From DAMBHY01 sp032068765 (GTDB lineage: Bacteria; Bacteroidota; Bacteroidia; Bacteroidales; Dysgonomonadaceae), in assembly GCA_032068765.1 (NCBI GenBank), contig DAMBHY010000009.1, forward strand, positions 27,339-91,338: a stretch of 64,000 bases of DNA, in the 5' to 3' direction. Below the pieces are notes generated by a model. The model was not told the DNA's origin, did not search any database, and saw only the letters and a program-made list of their open reading frames with translations. The position numbers and the translations under genes are program-made. This document shows positions 35,690 through 45,060 of this stretch, piece by piece. Position 1 is the stretch's first letter, and each line of letters opens with the position of its first letter.

Positions 35690-35912
35690 TATTTTGTTTA
35701 TTTATTTTTGATTCTTTTCTAAATATATCGAATAACAAACCGCCTAGGAGTGCGCCGTAAAAAGTCATGCGCCAAGGATGGGAAATTATTGGACAAGCTC
35801 CCGTGGAACAACCTATGAAATAAAAATATAAATAGCCCGAAATAGCTCCAATGATTATCCCTAAAATTGAAAGTTTGTATTTAAAAAAAAATTCTTTCAC
35901 AAATTTATTCAT
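35673..35912 (-). CDS. DUF6132-type small membrane protein
   Basis: 79 residues with two membrane segments (LSILGIIIGAISGYLYFYFI and MTFYGALLGGLLFDIF) and the conserved loop GCSTGACPIISHPW. The two cysteines in that loop are the striking feature. Such proteins occur beside thioredoxins and rhodaneses, suggesting sulfur/thiol chemistry, but no function is known. It overlaps both neighbouring genes, indicating tight co-translation. Confidence 0.8.
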   Translation of the reverse strand: MNKFVKEFFFKYKLSILGIIIGAISGYLYFYFIGCSTGACPIISHPWRMTFYGALLGGLLFDIFRKESKINKQNNEKTF

Positions 35913-36198
35913 TATTTTCTATTAAGTATAAATCTCTTACCATCTCTCCCAACGCCCGATTTCTAAGTTTGTAAAAGCAATTTTTACCTTCTTTTCTGCT
36001 ATCCAAAATACCTTTTGCACGCATATCATTAATATGATGAGAGAGCAAAGACTGGTTGCATTCAGCGTCCTCTATTAATTGTGTGACGGTTTTTTCAGGA
36101 GTTTCCATTAATTGCATTATTACACACAACTTAGTCTCATTTGAAATTGACTTGAGTAGATAAGCTATATTTTTGAATTTTGATTTGTCTTTTTTCAT
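35905..36198 (-). CDS. ArsR/SmtB-family winged-helix repressor
   Basis: 97 residues from ATG at 36196-36198 (MKKDKSKFKNIAYLLKSISN). An upstream methionine would add 12 residues that overlap the operator and is less likely. The winged helix runs through LCVIMQLMETPEKTVTQLIED, recognition helix NQSLLSHHINDMRAKG and wing RKEGKNCFYKL. It heads the thioredoxin/DUF302 operon and presumably represses it. Only one Cys pair candidate (C50-like ECNQ, NCFY) is seen, so metal or sulfide/redox sensing cannot be decided. Confidence 0.88.
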   Translation of the reverse strand: MKKDKSKFKNIAYLLKSISNETKLCVIMQLMETPEKTVTQLIEDAECNQSLLSHHINDMRAKGILDSRKEGKNCFYKLRNRALGEMVRDLYLIENNE

Positions 36199-36218
36199 AA
36201 TTAAATAAATACCAATAC

Positions 36219-36234
36219 ATGAACATTCATTCAT
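36219..36234. promoter_or_regulatory. Candidate ArsR operator
   Basis: ATGAA-CATTCA-TTCAT is a dyad of five-bp arms with six-bp spacer, extended by AT-rich flanks, 21 bp before the repressor start. This matches the usual ArsR-family operator form (ATATGAAN6TTCATAT). Confidence 0.55.
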
Positions 36235-36272
36235 ATATATTTGTTCAGAATGATTTTGTTAAAAAATGATTT

Positions 36273-36956
36273 TTAAAAAATAGGAATTAAATAGGAAATT
36301 TTAAAATAAGCAACTCGATTCGCAGAACGCGAATACTGATTTTCAACAGAGTTTTTAAAGATATCTCCAAGACCAAAATAATATCTTCCTTCCAAGTCTA
36401 GCGTCCCCACTTTGGTTTCCAACGACATTCCTAATCCGGCAGTTAGTCCGTAATCAAAACGATTGTCGATATTATCGTATTGAGCCCCAAGTAACTTATC
36501 AGGTTCAGCCTGCTTTTGTTGGCCAACATAAGTTTGCAATTCAGCACTCATTGTGCCTGATTCTCCAACCAAGAAACTGACTTGCGGCCCTATATTGAAA
36601 ATGAATTTAGTTTTATCGCCAAAATAAACATGTGTTAGCATCGGGATATCTACATACATCAAGTTGCGTGAGTAGGAAAATTCAGATTCTTTATCAAACT
36701 TTTCCGTCCAACCTCTTTGAGCTAAATTCACTTCAAGTTGTAAACCTAGATTTTTTTCAGCAATATAACGAGCAGTAACTCCTGCGTTATAACCCATTTT
36801 ATATTGTTGTATGACTTTTGGATAAAAATCAATTATAGAAAGAGACACTCCTCCTCCACCACCGATTAATAAATTTGAATCAAACTTTTTATGCTGTGCA
36901 GACAGCGTGATGACATTAAAAAAAAGGAGTGTAAATATTACAAAATTTTTTCTCAT
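36273..36956 (-). CDS. Outer-membrane beta-barrel protein (PorT-like)
   Basis: 227 residues. A signal peptide occupies residues 1-20 (FVIFTLLFFNVITLSAQ). Alternating hydrophobic strands (GYNAGVTARYIAEKNLGLQLEV, VDIPMLTHVYF and KFIFNIGPQVSFLVG) are typical of the outer_membrane beta-barrel family PF13568 (PorT-like). Function is not specified by sequence. It lies 5 bp downstream of the LysM protein gene, so they are co-transcribed and both act in the envelope. Confidence 0.82.
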   Translation of the reverse strand: MRKNFVIFTLLFFNVITLSAQHKKFDSNLLIGGGGGVSLSIIDFYPKVIQQYKMGYNAGVTARYIAEKNLGLQLEVNLAQRGWTEKFDKESEFSYSRNLMYVDIPMLTHVYFGDKTKFIFNIGPQVSFLVGESGTMSAELQTYVGQQKQAEPDKLLGAQYDNIDNRFDYGLTAGLGMSLETKVGTLDLEGRYYFGLGDIFKNSVENQYSRSANRVAYFKISYLIPIF

Positions 36957-36961
36957 CTTTT

Positions 36962-38788
36962 TTATTTGATTTCTTTTTTTACAATCCCGCCGTTTACATC
37001 GTAATTAATAATGTATAATCCATTATTGATGAATCCTCCCCATGAATTGACACGCTCGAAATCAAAAACCAATTGGATATTATTTATCTTAACTTTATTG
37101 ATATTTCTTTCAAAATGATCACCTCCGTTGTAAAGTGCTGTTAAGAAATAAAGACCTGTGTCGTAACCTAAAATTCCGTATTTTGGATATGTATTTAATA
37201 GTTTTCTTTTATACCAATTATTGAAATTTTGTTCAAAGCTTCTTACTTGAGAATCCTGTTCATCTACAAAGAAAGAACTGTAAATATACGCTCCGATTTT
37301 ATGGAAATCACTTTTATAACTATTTCCATATGTTTGCCATTCGGGATATCCGTAAAGTGAGAATGTAGCATCAGATGTAGCTGATTTTATTTTTTTGATA
37401 GTGTCCAAAATCTGTTTAAGTGCAGCTTTATCACCAGAAGTAGGAACAATTGCAGTTCGCATTCCTGCCATGTAAGAATTTTGAATAGACTGCATCAAAT
37501 TAGCATCTTGTTCAATAGTTTTGAACGAAATATTTTTGCGTTTCAATTCTTTTTGAAGCGTGTTTACAAATTCACTTTTGTCTAATTTCCCAGGAACATT
37601 AACAAAAATAATGTTCGCATCTTTCATCGATTGACAGTACGCATTGGCGGCTTCATCAAAAACATATGAAAGTGGAGAATTTACTTGAAATATGTTTGGA
37701 TTGTATAAAACTTCGTTATTTTTCGAAGAAAATGGAATTACATATTTAATATTGTTTTCTTTTGAGAAACGAGATAGCACATTTATTTCACTTTCTGAGA
37801 ATCCTCCAATAATTAAATTCAAATTTTTCATTTCACTTGTTGACAATAACCCTTCAAGTTTTTGTGTTTCCTCCGCTTTACCAGTTTCAAAAACAAACAT
37901 TTCAATATTTGCCCCCTTTTCTTTCATTTCTTTCACAGCGAGCAGCATACCTTCATAATATTCTTGTAGTCTGTAATCGTTTTGTGAAGTATTATCCAGA
38001 AATGGCAGTAAAAGACCAACTCTGATGACGTTCAATGATTTCATTTCCAATTGTTTGTTCAACAATTCCTGTGCTCTGCGTTCTTGTGTAACAACATCAT
38101 TATTATCATTTGCCCAATCGTTAGATCCGGACGAAGGAATGCGAATTGTACGTCCTATAAGAAAAGTTTCAGAAGATAAACCGGGATTAGCAGCCATGAT
38201 TTGCTCAGGACTGACTTTGTATGCGCGAGCTAATGAATAAAGGGTTTCTTTTGGTTGAATAGTATGAAATCTATAGTAACCTTCGGTTGGTTGAGTTGCT
38301 GCGGATTTTTGAGGAATGTCCAAAGTATCTCCTACATATATTCCATCTTTAGCAGAAGGATTGATACTCAAAATCGCTTCTGTAGATGTATTATACATTC
38401 GTGCAATGCTAAACAAAGTTTCACCTCTTTGGATGGTATGTTTGAACGCTCTGTTTTGAACTTGAGTTGTTTCAACTGGTTTCACAATCACAGGTTGTGG
38501 CTCTGATTGTTGTGGAAGCTTTAAATTTCTGTTCGACCATTTTACAGGAATATTTAAAACTTGTCCGGCTTGTATTCCATCTTTTGACGATGGATTATAA
38601 ACGAGTATATCCTCAACACTTACTTTAAATAATTTAGATATTGAATAAAGACTTTCTCCCGCCTTTACATTATATGTATAAAACGTTTTACCATCAATTT
38701 CGATTTTGGTTTGCGCGCTAAGGCTTAAAACAAAAAATGTAAAACTCAAAAAGAGAACATTGATTGTTGAAAATAATTTTTTATTCAT
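36962..38788 (-). CDS. LysM-repeat protein with periplasmic-binding-protein-like C-terminus
   Basis: About 608 residues from ATG at 38786-38788. The longer frame would put 22 residues before a clear signal peptide (LFSTINVLFLSFTFFVLSLSAQ). Three LysM domains follow at about residues 38-80, 118-160 and 175-220 (YNVKAGESLYSISKLFKV, HTIQRGETLFSIARMY, HTIQPKETLYSLARAYKV). The C-terminal 350 residues resemble type 1 periplasmic binding proteins (IRVGLLLPFLDN; LNLIIGGFSESEINV). Probably binds peptidoglycan and senses or remodels the wall. First gene of a two-gene unit with the beta-barrel. Confidence 0.88.
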   Translation of the reverse strand: MNKKLFSTINVLFLSFTFFVLSLSAQTKIEIDGKTFYTYNVKAGESLYSISKLFKVSVEDILVYNPSSKDGIQAGQVLNIPVKWSNRNLKLPQQSEPQPVIVKPVETTQVQNRAFKHTIQRGETLFSIARMYNTSTEAILSINPSAKDGIYVGDTLDIPQKSAATQPTEGYYRFHTIQPKETLYSLARAYKVSPEQIMAANPGLSSETFLIGRTIRIPSSGSNDWANDNNDVVTQERRAQELLNKQLEMKSLNVIRVGLLLPFLDNTSQNDYRLQEYYEGMLLAVKEMKEKGANIEMFVFETGKAEETQKLEGLLSTSEMKNLNLIIGGFSESEINVLSRFSKENNIKYVIPFSSKNNEVLYNPNIFQVNSPLSYVFDEAANAYCQSMKDANIIFVNVPGKLDKSEFVNTLQKELKRKNISFKTIEQDANLMQSIQNSYMAGMRTAIVPTSGDKAALKQILDTIKKIKSATSDATFSLYGYPEWQTYGNSYKSDFHKIGAYIYSSFFVDEQDSQVRSFEQNFNNWYKRKLLNTYPKYGILGYDTGLYFLTALYNGGDHFERNINKVKINNIQLVFDFERVNSWGGFINNGLYIINYDVNGGIVKKEIK

Positions 38789-38817
38789 AACTATTTGCTT
38801 GAAACAAAAATAATGTG

Positions 38818-38851
38818 CAAAGTTAAATATTTTGTATGTCAATCTAACAAA
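38818..38851 (-). promoter_or_regulatory. Promoter of the LysM operon
   Basis: On the minus strand TTTG (38848-38851) and TAACTTTG (38818-38825) are 22 bp apart, near the Bacteroides consensus. The -7 box ends 30 bp before the chosen ATG, which supports that start. Confidence 0.55.
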
Positions 38852-38947
38852 CAAAAAAGTAGCAAGTTCAATTTTTGTTAAATAAATTCATTTAAAGTTA
38901 CTCCATTTATCTTATAAACCTCATTTAAATAGATATCAAAAACAATA

Positions 38948-40468
38948 TTAAAAAGGTAATTGCTCTTCATCAGATGACAAAAATGCCGACTCCGAATTAT
39001 TGAAATTTGGTGGTGCCTGATTATTTATTTTTGAACTATAAGTCAATTCACGCATTGCGTTTATAGAAAAGTCCGTAAATCGTGCATATTCATTATCAAA
39101 TTTCAATTTGACAATTCCCGTGGGTCCGTTTCTGTGCTTTGCAATGATAATTTCTGCAATTCCAGCAGTTGATTCGCCTTTTTCATCTTCTGTAATTTTG
39201 TAATATTCGGGACGGTGAATAAAGCAAACAATGTCAGCGTCCTGCTCGATTGCTCCCGATTCACGCAAATCTGCCAATTGTGGTCTTTTTCCTTCATTTC
39301 CCTGACGATTTTCAACTCCACGATTCAATTGAGAAAGCGCAATAATCGGAATATTAAGTTCTTTAGCTAAACCTTTTAACGAACGAGAAATTGTACTTAC
39401 TTCCTGTTCACGGCTACCAAAACTCATTCCCGAAGCATTCATCAATTGAAGATAATCAATAATAATAATTCCTACACCATGTTCACGTACAAGTCTTCTA
39501 GCTTTTGTTCTCAATTCAAAAACTGATAAACTCGGTGTGTCATCTACATAAATCGGAGCATCGTAAAGGAGTTTTTGATATTTATCCAATCGCAGCCATT
39601 CATCCTCTGCAAGTTTACCGCTCTTGATACTTTCACCGCGTATCTGGCAGACATTTACTATCAAACGATTCACCAATTGCACATTGGACATTTCAAGAGA
39701 GAAAACTGCAACAGGAATTCCTGAGTCAACAGCCATATTCTTTGCCATCGAGAGCACATAAGCAGTTTTACCCATCGCAGGACGCGCCGCGATAATCACC
39801 AAATCCGACTTTTGCCAACCGGATGTCATTTTGTCTAATTCCTTAAAACCAGAACCGAGACCGCTCATACCATCTTTTCTGTTAGCTGCAGCTTGGATGT
39901 TATCTAACGCTTCTTTTATGACGGGATTGATCTGGATGACGTCTTTCTTTACATTATTTTGTGTGATTTCAAATAAGCGACCTTCCGTTTCCTGCATTAG
40001 GTCATCAATATCTATTGTTTCGTCAAAAGCCTGTTGAGTAATGTCTGAAGAAAATGAGATTAGTTGCCTTGCTATATATTTTTGAGCAATGATTCGCGCG
40101 TGATATTCTATATGAGCTGTGGAAGCCACTTTCTCGGATAGTTCTGCAATATAGATAGCTCCCCCAACTTTTTCCAAATCGCCACGTTTTTTTAATTCTT
40201 CCACCACGGTCAACACGTCAACTGGTTTTTGCTGTAAAGCTAAACCCTGAATAGAGGCGAATATAAGCTGATGTATTGGGTCGTAAAAACTTTCCGGTTT
40301 TAAGATGTCACTTATCACAGAATAAGCATCCTTTTCTAATACAAGAGCACCTAAGACCGCTTCTTCCAACTCTCTTGCCTGAGGTGGGAGTTTGCCTATA
40401 TCCGGAATTAATACAGTTTTTTCCACAGTTTTTGATGAGGATTTCTTTTGACGCTTTTGTTGATCCAT
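38948..40468 (-). CDS. dnaB: Replicative DNA helicase DnaB
   Basis: 506 residues. The N-terminal DnaB domain starts at LPPQARELEEAVLGALVLEKDA. The RecA-like C-terminal domain has Walker A AARPAMGKT near residue 230, Walker B IIIDYLQLM, the LSQLNRGVENR arginine-finger region and DLRESGAIEQDAD. It unwinds DNA at the chromosomal fork as a hexamer. Length is normal, no intein is present, and the C-terminal tail is polar. Monocistronic here, with the decayed nitroreductase gene divergent from it. Confidence 0.97.
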   Translation of the reverse strand: MDQQKRQKKSSSKTVEKTVLIPDIGKLPPQARELEEAVLGALVLEKDAYSVISDILKPESFYDPIHQLIFASIQGLALQQKPVDVLTVVEELKKRGDLEKVGGAIYIAELSEKVASTAHIEYHARIIAQKYIARQLISFSSDITQQAFDETIDIDDLMQETEGRLFEITQNNVKKDVIQINPVIKEALDNIQAAANRKDGMSGLGSGFKELDKMTSGWQKSDLVIIAARPAMGKTAYVLSMAKNMAVDSGIPVAVFSLEMSNVQLVNRLIVNVCQIRGESIKSGKLAEDEWLRLDKYQKLLYDAPIYVDDTPSLSVFELRTKARRLVREHGVGIIIIDYLQLMNASGMSFGSREQEVSTISRSLKGLAKELNIPIIALSQLNRGVENRQGNEGKRPQLADLRESGAIEQDADIVCFIHRPEYYKITEDEKGESTAGIAEIIIAKHRNGPTGIVKLKFDNEYARFTDFSINAMRELTYSSKINNQAPPNFNNSESAFLSSDEEQLPF

Positions 40469-40604
40469 ATTAGTTATTATCTTTTTCTGAATGAATTTGT
40501 AAAGTTATAAAAAACCTTTTTCATTTATTCCGCAGCAAAAAAAACATATCAACAACTTATCATCAACTCAAAAATAAATGAATTATTCTTTATAATCTTT
40601 TTTA

Positions 40605-41168
40605 GTATTCCTCAAGACCAGCTAGGGTCACTTCTGCCTCTCCTGTTTCTGACGAAAAGATTAAAGAAATCATAGAATATATAATTTACTGGTCGCCTTC
40701 GGCATACAATTCTCAAAGTGCAAGTGTTGTTCTTCTTTTTGGAGATAATCACAAAAAACTTTGAAAATAACAGAAGACGAAAGTAAATCGGAAGAAAATT
40801 TCAAAAGACTAAAAAGAAAATTTGTGTATCTTTTCTTTCGGGATATGCCACAATTTTATTTTATGAGGATCAGAAAGTTGTAAAAGATTTACAAAATAAA
40901 TTCCCTTCTAACGCTGATAAATTCGCTCACTGGAGCGAACATTCAAGTGGGGATAAATCAAATTCTTGTATGGATGACTTTGGACAATGAAGGATTTGGA
41001 ACTTCGCTTCAACATTATAATCCGGGTATTGACCAAAGAGTAATGCAGGAATGGAATATTGATCCCGAATAGAAACTCATCGCTCAAATGCCATTTGGTA
41101 TTTCGTCGGAAGATCCAAAAGAAAAAACTTACGAGCCTCTTGAAAATAGGCTGCTTATTTTAAAATAA
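40605..41168 (+). pseudogene. Nitroreductase-family gene, multiply frameshifted
   Basis: Translations of different frames line up with one nitroreductase: SPVSDEKIKEIIEYIIYWSPSAYNSQSASVVLL, here in parts such as PVSDEKIKEII and SPSAYNSQSA; then EDESKSEENFKRL; then RVMQEWNIDP; and finally KLIAQMPFGISSEDPKEKTY ending PLENRLLILK at 41168. Several stops and shifts interrupt it and the first codons are lost. Substrate-binding and FMN motifs of the family are partly retained. It occupies the otherwise empty region between dnaB and dsbD. Confidence 0.8.
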
Positions 41169-41300
41169 TAAAATCGATAAATAAATATTCAAGTATCTTT
41201 TCATTTCATTTAAAAAATTAGTTCACTGTATTTGGTGAACTAATTTTTTTTCAAATTGACAAATGCATTTACAATAATACACAGATTCAAAAAAAAAATA

Positions 41301-41308
41301 TAAATTTG
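41301..41308 (+). promoter_or_regulatory. -7 promoter element for dsbD
   Basis: TAAATTTG matches TAnnTTTG, 60 bp before the dsbD start. The -33 box is not recognisable. Confidence 0.5.
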
Positions 41309-41368
41309 CAATTCAAACTTCGAAATATATTTTGAAACTAAACACTTTACAATCTATATTTTTTTATA

Positions 41369-43372
41369 ATGAAAAAAATTCTATCAAGCGTAATTCTATT
41401 TTTTAGTATCACAGCTTCTCTCTTTGCTCAAGACGTAATCAAATGGACTTTTTCGATGGAAAATGGCAATAATGGAGAAGTTAATTTAGTAGCGAAAGCA
41501 AGTGTGGAGAGAGGTTGGCACATGTATGACTCTAATATACCTGATGGTGGACCAACTCCTACACAAATAAATTTTGACAAACTTGTTGGCGCAACGGCAG
41601 TGGGAAAATTTCAAGCTGTTGACAGGAAACCTCACGTAGCTTTCGATGATGTTTTCCAAATGAAAATCGGAACTTTTGACGGACAAGTGAAATTTGTGCA
41701 ACGTCTTAAAATCACAGACAAAGCAAAATTTTCAGCAGCAGGAGATGTTCGCGCACAGGGATGTAACGACAACACATGTACACCTCCCCTCCCAACAGAA
41801 TTTTCTTTTACAGCTTCTAATCTCCCAGCAGGCGTAGTTGAAGACAAAAAAGCGGCATCGTCGGTTGACAGCGTAGAAACAACGACTACCGATTCTGTAG
41901 CTGTGGCACCAATTGTTACAAGTGCTCCCGTAAATTCTGATAAACTTTGGGAACCGGTTACCGAAGAACTCAAAACTATGGGAACTAACAACGGAGTTGA
42001 AGGTAATTCACTATGGAGTATATTTCTGAAAGGACTTATCTGGGGATTCGCAGCCTTGCTTACACCTTGTGTTTGGCCTATGATTCCTATCACAGTAAGT
42101 TTCTTCTTGAACAGAAATAAGAAAAGCCGTTCAAAAGCGTTGAAAGATGCTATTGTCTACGGCGCATCTATCATTGTTATATACGTGGCTTTAGGATTGA
42201 TTGTTTCCACTGTATTCGGCGCTAGCGCGTTGAATAGTTTTGCCACAAGTGCTTGGTTCAACCTGATATTCTTTGCATTGCTTGTAGTATTCTCGATATC
42301 GTTCCTCGGAGCATTCGAAATGGTATTGCCTGCATCATGGACTAATAAAATGGACAGCAAAGTAGACAGCACAACAGGGTGGATCAGTCTGTTCTTCATG
42401 GCATTTACACTTGCTTTGGTTTCATTCTCTTGTACAGGTCCTATTATCGGATGGTTGTTGGTAGACGCTGCCACTCAAGGAAATTACCTCGCACCTGCTG
42501 TCGGTATGTTCGCATTCGCATTCGCACTTTCTATTCCTTTTGTATTGTTCGCATTGTTCCCATCATGGTTGAAAACGCTTCCAAAATCCGGAGGATGGTT
42601 GAATTCGGTGAAAGTGGTATTAGGACTTATAGTTTTGGCTGTATCTCTCAAATTCTTATCTATCGCCGACTTGTCAAATGGATGGGGAATTCTCAATCGA
42701 GACGTATTCTTAGTGATCTGGATTGTAATTTTCGGAATGATGGGAATGTATTTATTGGGGAAAATTAAATTTCATCACGATAGCGACCTTCCTTATGTTG
42801 GTGTAGGAAGATTCTTCTTGGCAATGGCAGCATTCGCTATTTCTATTTATTTGATTCCAGGTCTTTGGGGAGCACCTCTTAAACCAATTAGCTCAATTTT
42901 ACCTCCGATGTCTACTCAGGACTTCAAACCAAAAGAAGAAGTGTTTGCAAATAAATTTTTGGACTATGAAGCAGGCATGGCGTACGCCGCTCAAACAGGA
43001 AAACCTGTATTGTTAGATTTCGCAGGATATGGCTGTGTAAACTGCCACAAAATGGAAGCAACAGTATTGGCTGACGAACGCGTGAAGAAAAATATCAGCG
43101 ACAATTTTGTGTTGATTACTTTAATGGTGGATGAAAAAGCCAAATTGCCACAACCTATGGAAGTGACAGAGAATGGTAAAACAATGAAATTGAAAACCGT
43201 CGGCGATAAATGGAGCTATCTGCAACGCCACAAATTCGGCACACAGTCGCAGCCATTCTACATTGTCTTAGACCATCAGGGAAAACCTCTCAGCAAAGGG
43301 TACAACTTTGATGATAATGTAAATAATTTCCTCAACTTCTTAGATGAAGCGAAAAGAAGTTTTAATAAGTAA
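41369..43372 (+). CDS. dsbD: Thiol:disulfide interchange protein DsbD-like
   Basis: 667 residues. A signal peptide (residues 1-20, SVILFFSITASLFAQ) leads an N-terminal DsbD-alpha-like domain with the cysteine pair in QGCNDNTCTPP. A central membrane domain of about eight spans includes the conserved TPCVWPMIPITVSFF and FSCTGPIIGWLL motifs (one Cys each). A C-terminal thioredoxin-like domain carries YGCVNCHKME. It carries electrons from cytoplasmic thioredoxin to periplasmic disulfide reductants. Architecture is complete. Confidence 0.95.
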   Translation: MKKILSSVILFFSITASLFAQDVIKWTFSMENGNNGEVNLVAKASVERGWHMYDSNIPDGGPTPTQINFDKLVGATAVGKFQAVDRKPHVAFDDVFQMKIGTFDGQVKFVQRLKITDKAKFSAAGDVRAQGCNDNTCTPPLPTEFSFTASNLPAGVVEDKKAASSVDSVETTTTDSVAVAPIVTSAPVNSDKLWEPVTEELKTMGTNNGVEGNSLWSIFLKGLIWGFAALLTPCVWPMIPITVSFFLNRNKKSRSKALKDAIVYGASIIVIYVALGLIVSTVFGASALNSFATSAWFNLIFFALLVVFSISFLGAFEMVLPASWTNKMDSKVDSTTGWISLFFMAFTLALVSFSCTGPIIGWLLVDAATQGNYLAPAVGMFAFAFALSIPFVLFALFPSWLKTLPKSGGWLNSVKVVLGLIVLAVSLKFLSIADLSNGWGILNRDVFLVIWIVIFGMMGMYLLGKIKFHHDSDLPYVGVGRFFLAMAAFAISIYLIPGLWGAPLKPISSILPPMSTQDFKPKEEVFANKFLDYEAGMAYAAQTGKPVLLDFAGYGCVNCHKMEATVLADERVKKNISDNFVLITLMVDEKAKLPQPMEVTENGKTMKLKTVGDKWSYLQRHKFGTQSQPFYIVLDHQGKPLSKGYNFDDNVNNFLNFLDEAKRSFNK

Positions 43373-43379
43373 AATTTGT

Positions 43380-43411
43380 TAGAGACGCCACAATGTGACG
43401 TCTCTACTTTT
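43380..43411 (+). terminator. dsbD terminator, repeat-type hairpin
   Basis: TAGAGACG and CGTCTCTA arms flank CCACAATGTGA and a run of T follows. The arm sequence is of a type often repeated between genes in Bacteroidota, so it may be a mobile hairpin element used as terminator. Confidence 0.75.
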
Positions 43412-43418
43412 TTTAAAT

Positions 43419-44210
43419 ATGAATACAAAAGAACAAAAACTGCAAGCATTCGGTCGTCTGCTAGACATCATGGACGAACTGCGCGAAAAATGCCCGTGGG
43501 ACAGAGAACAGACCAACGAAAGTCTCCGCGCTAACACAATTGAAGAAACTTACGAACTTTGCGAAGCGATCATCAAAAATGATAATACTGAGATAAAGAA
43601 AGAATTGGGAGACTTGCTGCTGCACGTTGTTTTTTATTCCAAAATGGGTGAAGAAAAGAACGCCTTCGACGTTGCAGATGTATGCAATGCAATTTGCGAT
43701 AAACTTATTTTCAGACATCCACATGTTTTTGGAGAAACGCATCAGGATTCTTCTAGAAGCGTGGAGAAGTCTTGGGAACAAATAAAGCTGAAAGAAAAAG
43801 GTGGCAACAAAACCGTACTTCAAGGAGTTCCATCTTCATTACCATCCTTGGTAAAAGCCTATCGTATTCAGGATAAAGCACGCAACGCAGGTTTCGATTG
43901 GGAAAAGCGTGAAGATGTGTGGCTAAAAGTGCAGGAAGAAATCAATGAATTTCAAACTGAAGTGGAAAAGATGAACACCGAAAAGATGGAAAAAGAATTC
44001 GGCGATGTACTTTTCAGCCTCATCAATGCTGCCCGCCTCTATCAAATCAATCCCGATAACGCGCTAGAACGTACCAATCAAAAATTCATCTACCGCTTCA
44101 ACTATATGGAAGCAAAAATACGCGAACAAGGTAAAACTTTGAAAGAAACTTCGCTTGACGAAATGGAAAAATATTGGCAAGAAGCTAAGTATCATAAAAA
44201 TGAAGATTAA
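43419..44210 (+). CDS. mazG: Nucleoside triphosphate pyrophosphohydrolase MazG
   Basis: 263 residues from ATG at 43419; an earlier in-frame codon would read through the hairpin and is rejected. Two MazG domains are visible: CPWDREQTNESLRANTIEET with EETYELCEAI and ELGDLLLHVVFY, then a second EEINEFQTEVEKM and EFGDVLFSLINAAR, giving the EExxE and ExxD magnesium sites. It hydrolyses NTPs to NMP and PPi, cleaning the nucleotide pool and limiting ppGpp responses. The zinc-ribbon gene follows 32 bp later. Confidence 0.95.
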   Translation: MNTKEQKLQAFGRLLDIMDELREKCPWDREQTNESLRANTIEETYELCEAIIKNDNTEIKKELGDLLLHVVFYSKMGEEKNAFDVADVCNAICDKLIFRHPHVFGETHQDSSRSVEKSWEQIKLKEKGGNKTVLQGVPSSLPSLVKAYRIQDKARNAGFDWEKREDVWLKVQEEINEFQTEVEKMNTEKMEKEFGDVLFSLINAARLYQINPDNALERTNQKFIYRFNYMEAKIREQGKTLKETSLDEMEKYWQEAKYHKNED

Positions 44211-44242
44211 GCATCGTATCCATTAACATTAACTTATTAACA

Positions 44243-44449
44243 ATGAAAAATCTCCTATGTCCTCAATGCAAAATACGTCGTTTCTATCTATTGAATGAAG
44301 CAGGCGATAGACTAGTCGTAACCGTCACCAAAGAAAAGGAAATCATACCCATACACGAAGAAGAATCTCTCAAAGGTTTTGACACATCCGTACTATATTG
44401 TCTCGGATGCTCCTGGAAAGGATCGGTGAATAATTTAAGCGAACATTAA
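44243..44449 (+). CDS. Small zinc-ribbon-like protein
   Basis: 68 residues with two CxxC pairs, LCPQCKIR near the N-terminus and YCLGCSWKG near the C-terminus, typical of a small zinc ribbon. The middle is a beta-rich stretch (DRLVVTVTKEKEIIPI). Function unknown. It lies directly downstream of mazG in the same direction and converges on the DUF2179 gene with a 9-bp gap. Confidence 0.7.
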   Translation: MKNLLCPQCKIRRFYLLNEAGDRLVVTVTKEKEIIPIHEEESLKGFDTSVLYCLGCSWKGSVNNLSEH

Positions 44450-44457
44450 TTCTTTTT

Positions 44458-45021
44458 TTATTTCCCCGTTCTCCAGCGAGATATGATTGTTCTTCGTTTA
44501 TTGAATATACCATTTTGCTTGGTGCGAACATCTTCCACCACATAGAAAATTTGCGAATCAAAAAGATTCAAACGTTTTTCGAGTTTTTTCATTTCTTTGC
44601 GGTCAATCACTGTTTCCACTACATCCACCTTGTCAATAGACCCTGTGGCATGAATCAACGTAGAACCATGCCCCATATCCTTCAACAATTTTACCAGCAC
44701 CGAGCCTTCTTTTTTAGTATAAATTCGGCACAGAACCACGCCGTAAGCGATATATTGCTCCATCAAAATACCTACATAGTTTCCTGCAGCATAACCTCCC
44801 GCATAAGAAATGTATGCGACCATGTCATTTGCCCTAGACAATATTTGTGAGATAATGACCACCCAGATAAATACTTCAAAGAACCCGATAATAGGCGCTT
44901 TATACTTTTCTCCTTTCGATACAAAAATGATGCGCAGCGTCCCCAGAGAAACGTCCACAATTCGTCCGAAAAAAATGATAATTGGCAATAGCCAAGGTGA
45001 CTGATCAAGAAAATCAAACAT
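44458..45021 (-). CDS. DUF2179 (UPF0316/DUF5698) membrane protein
   Basis: 187 residues. Three membrane segments fill the first 90 residues (WLLPIIIFFGRIVDVSLGTL, GFFEVFIWVVIISQIL and a glycine-rich third). A soluble C-terminal DUF2179 domain follows with DMGHGSTLIHATGS and RKEMKKLEKRLNLFD. Related domains occur in YitT-type proteins and bind nucleotides in some. Function not established. It is downstream of, and not overlapping, the threonine aldolase gene. Confidence 0.88.
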   Translation of the reverse strand: MFDFLDQSPWLLPIIIFFGRIVDVSLGTLRIIFVSKGEKYKAPIIGFFEVFIWVVIISQILSRANDMVAYISYAGGYAAGNYVGILMEQYIAYGVVLCRIYTKKEGSVLVKLLKDMGHGSTLIHATGSIDKVDVVETVIDRKEMKKLEKRLNLFDSQIFYVVEDVRTKQNGIFNKRRTIISRWRTGK

Positions 45022-45060
45022 GTTATTTTGAATTATTAATTTATAATTATTAATTATTTA

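Noticed and set aside
36198..36234. ArsR start at 36234
   Set aside because: It would place the start codon at the edge of the operator palindrome and add 12 residues not typical of the family.
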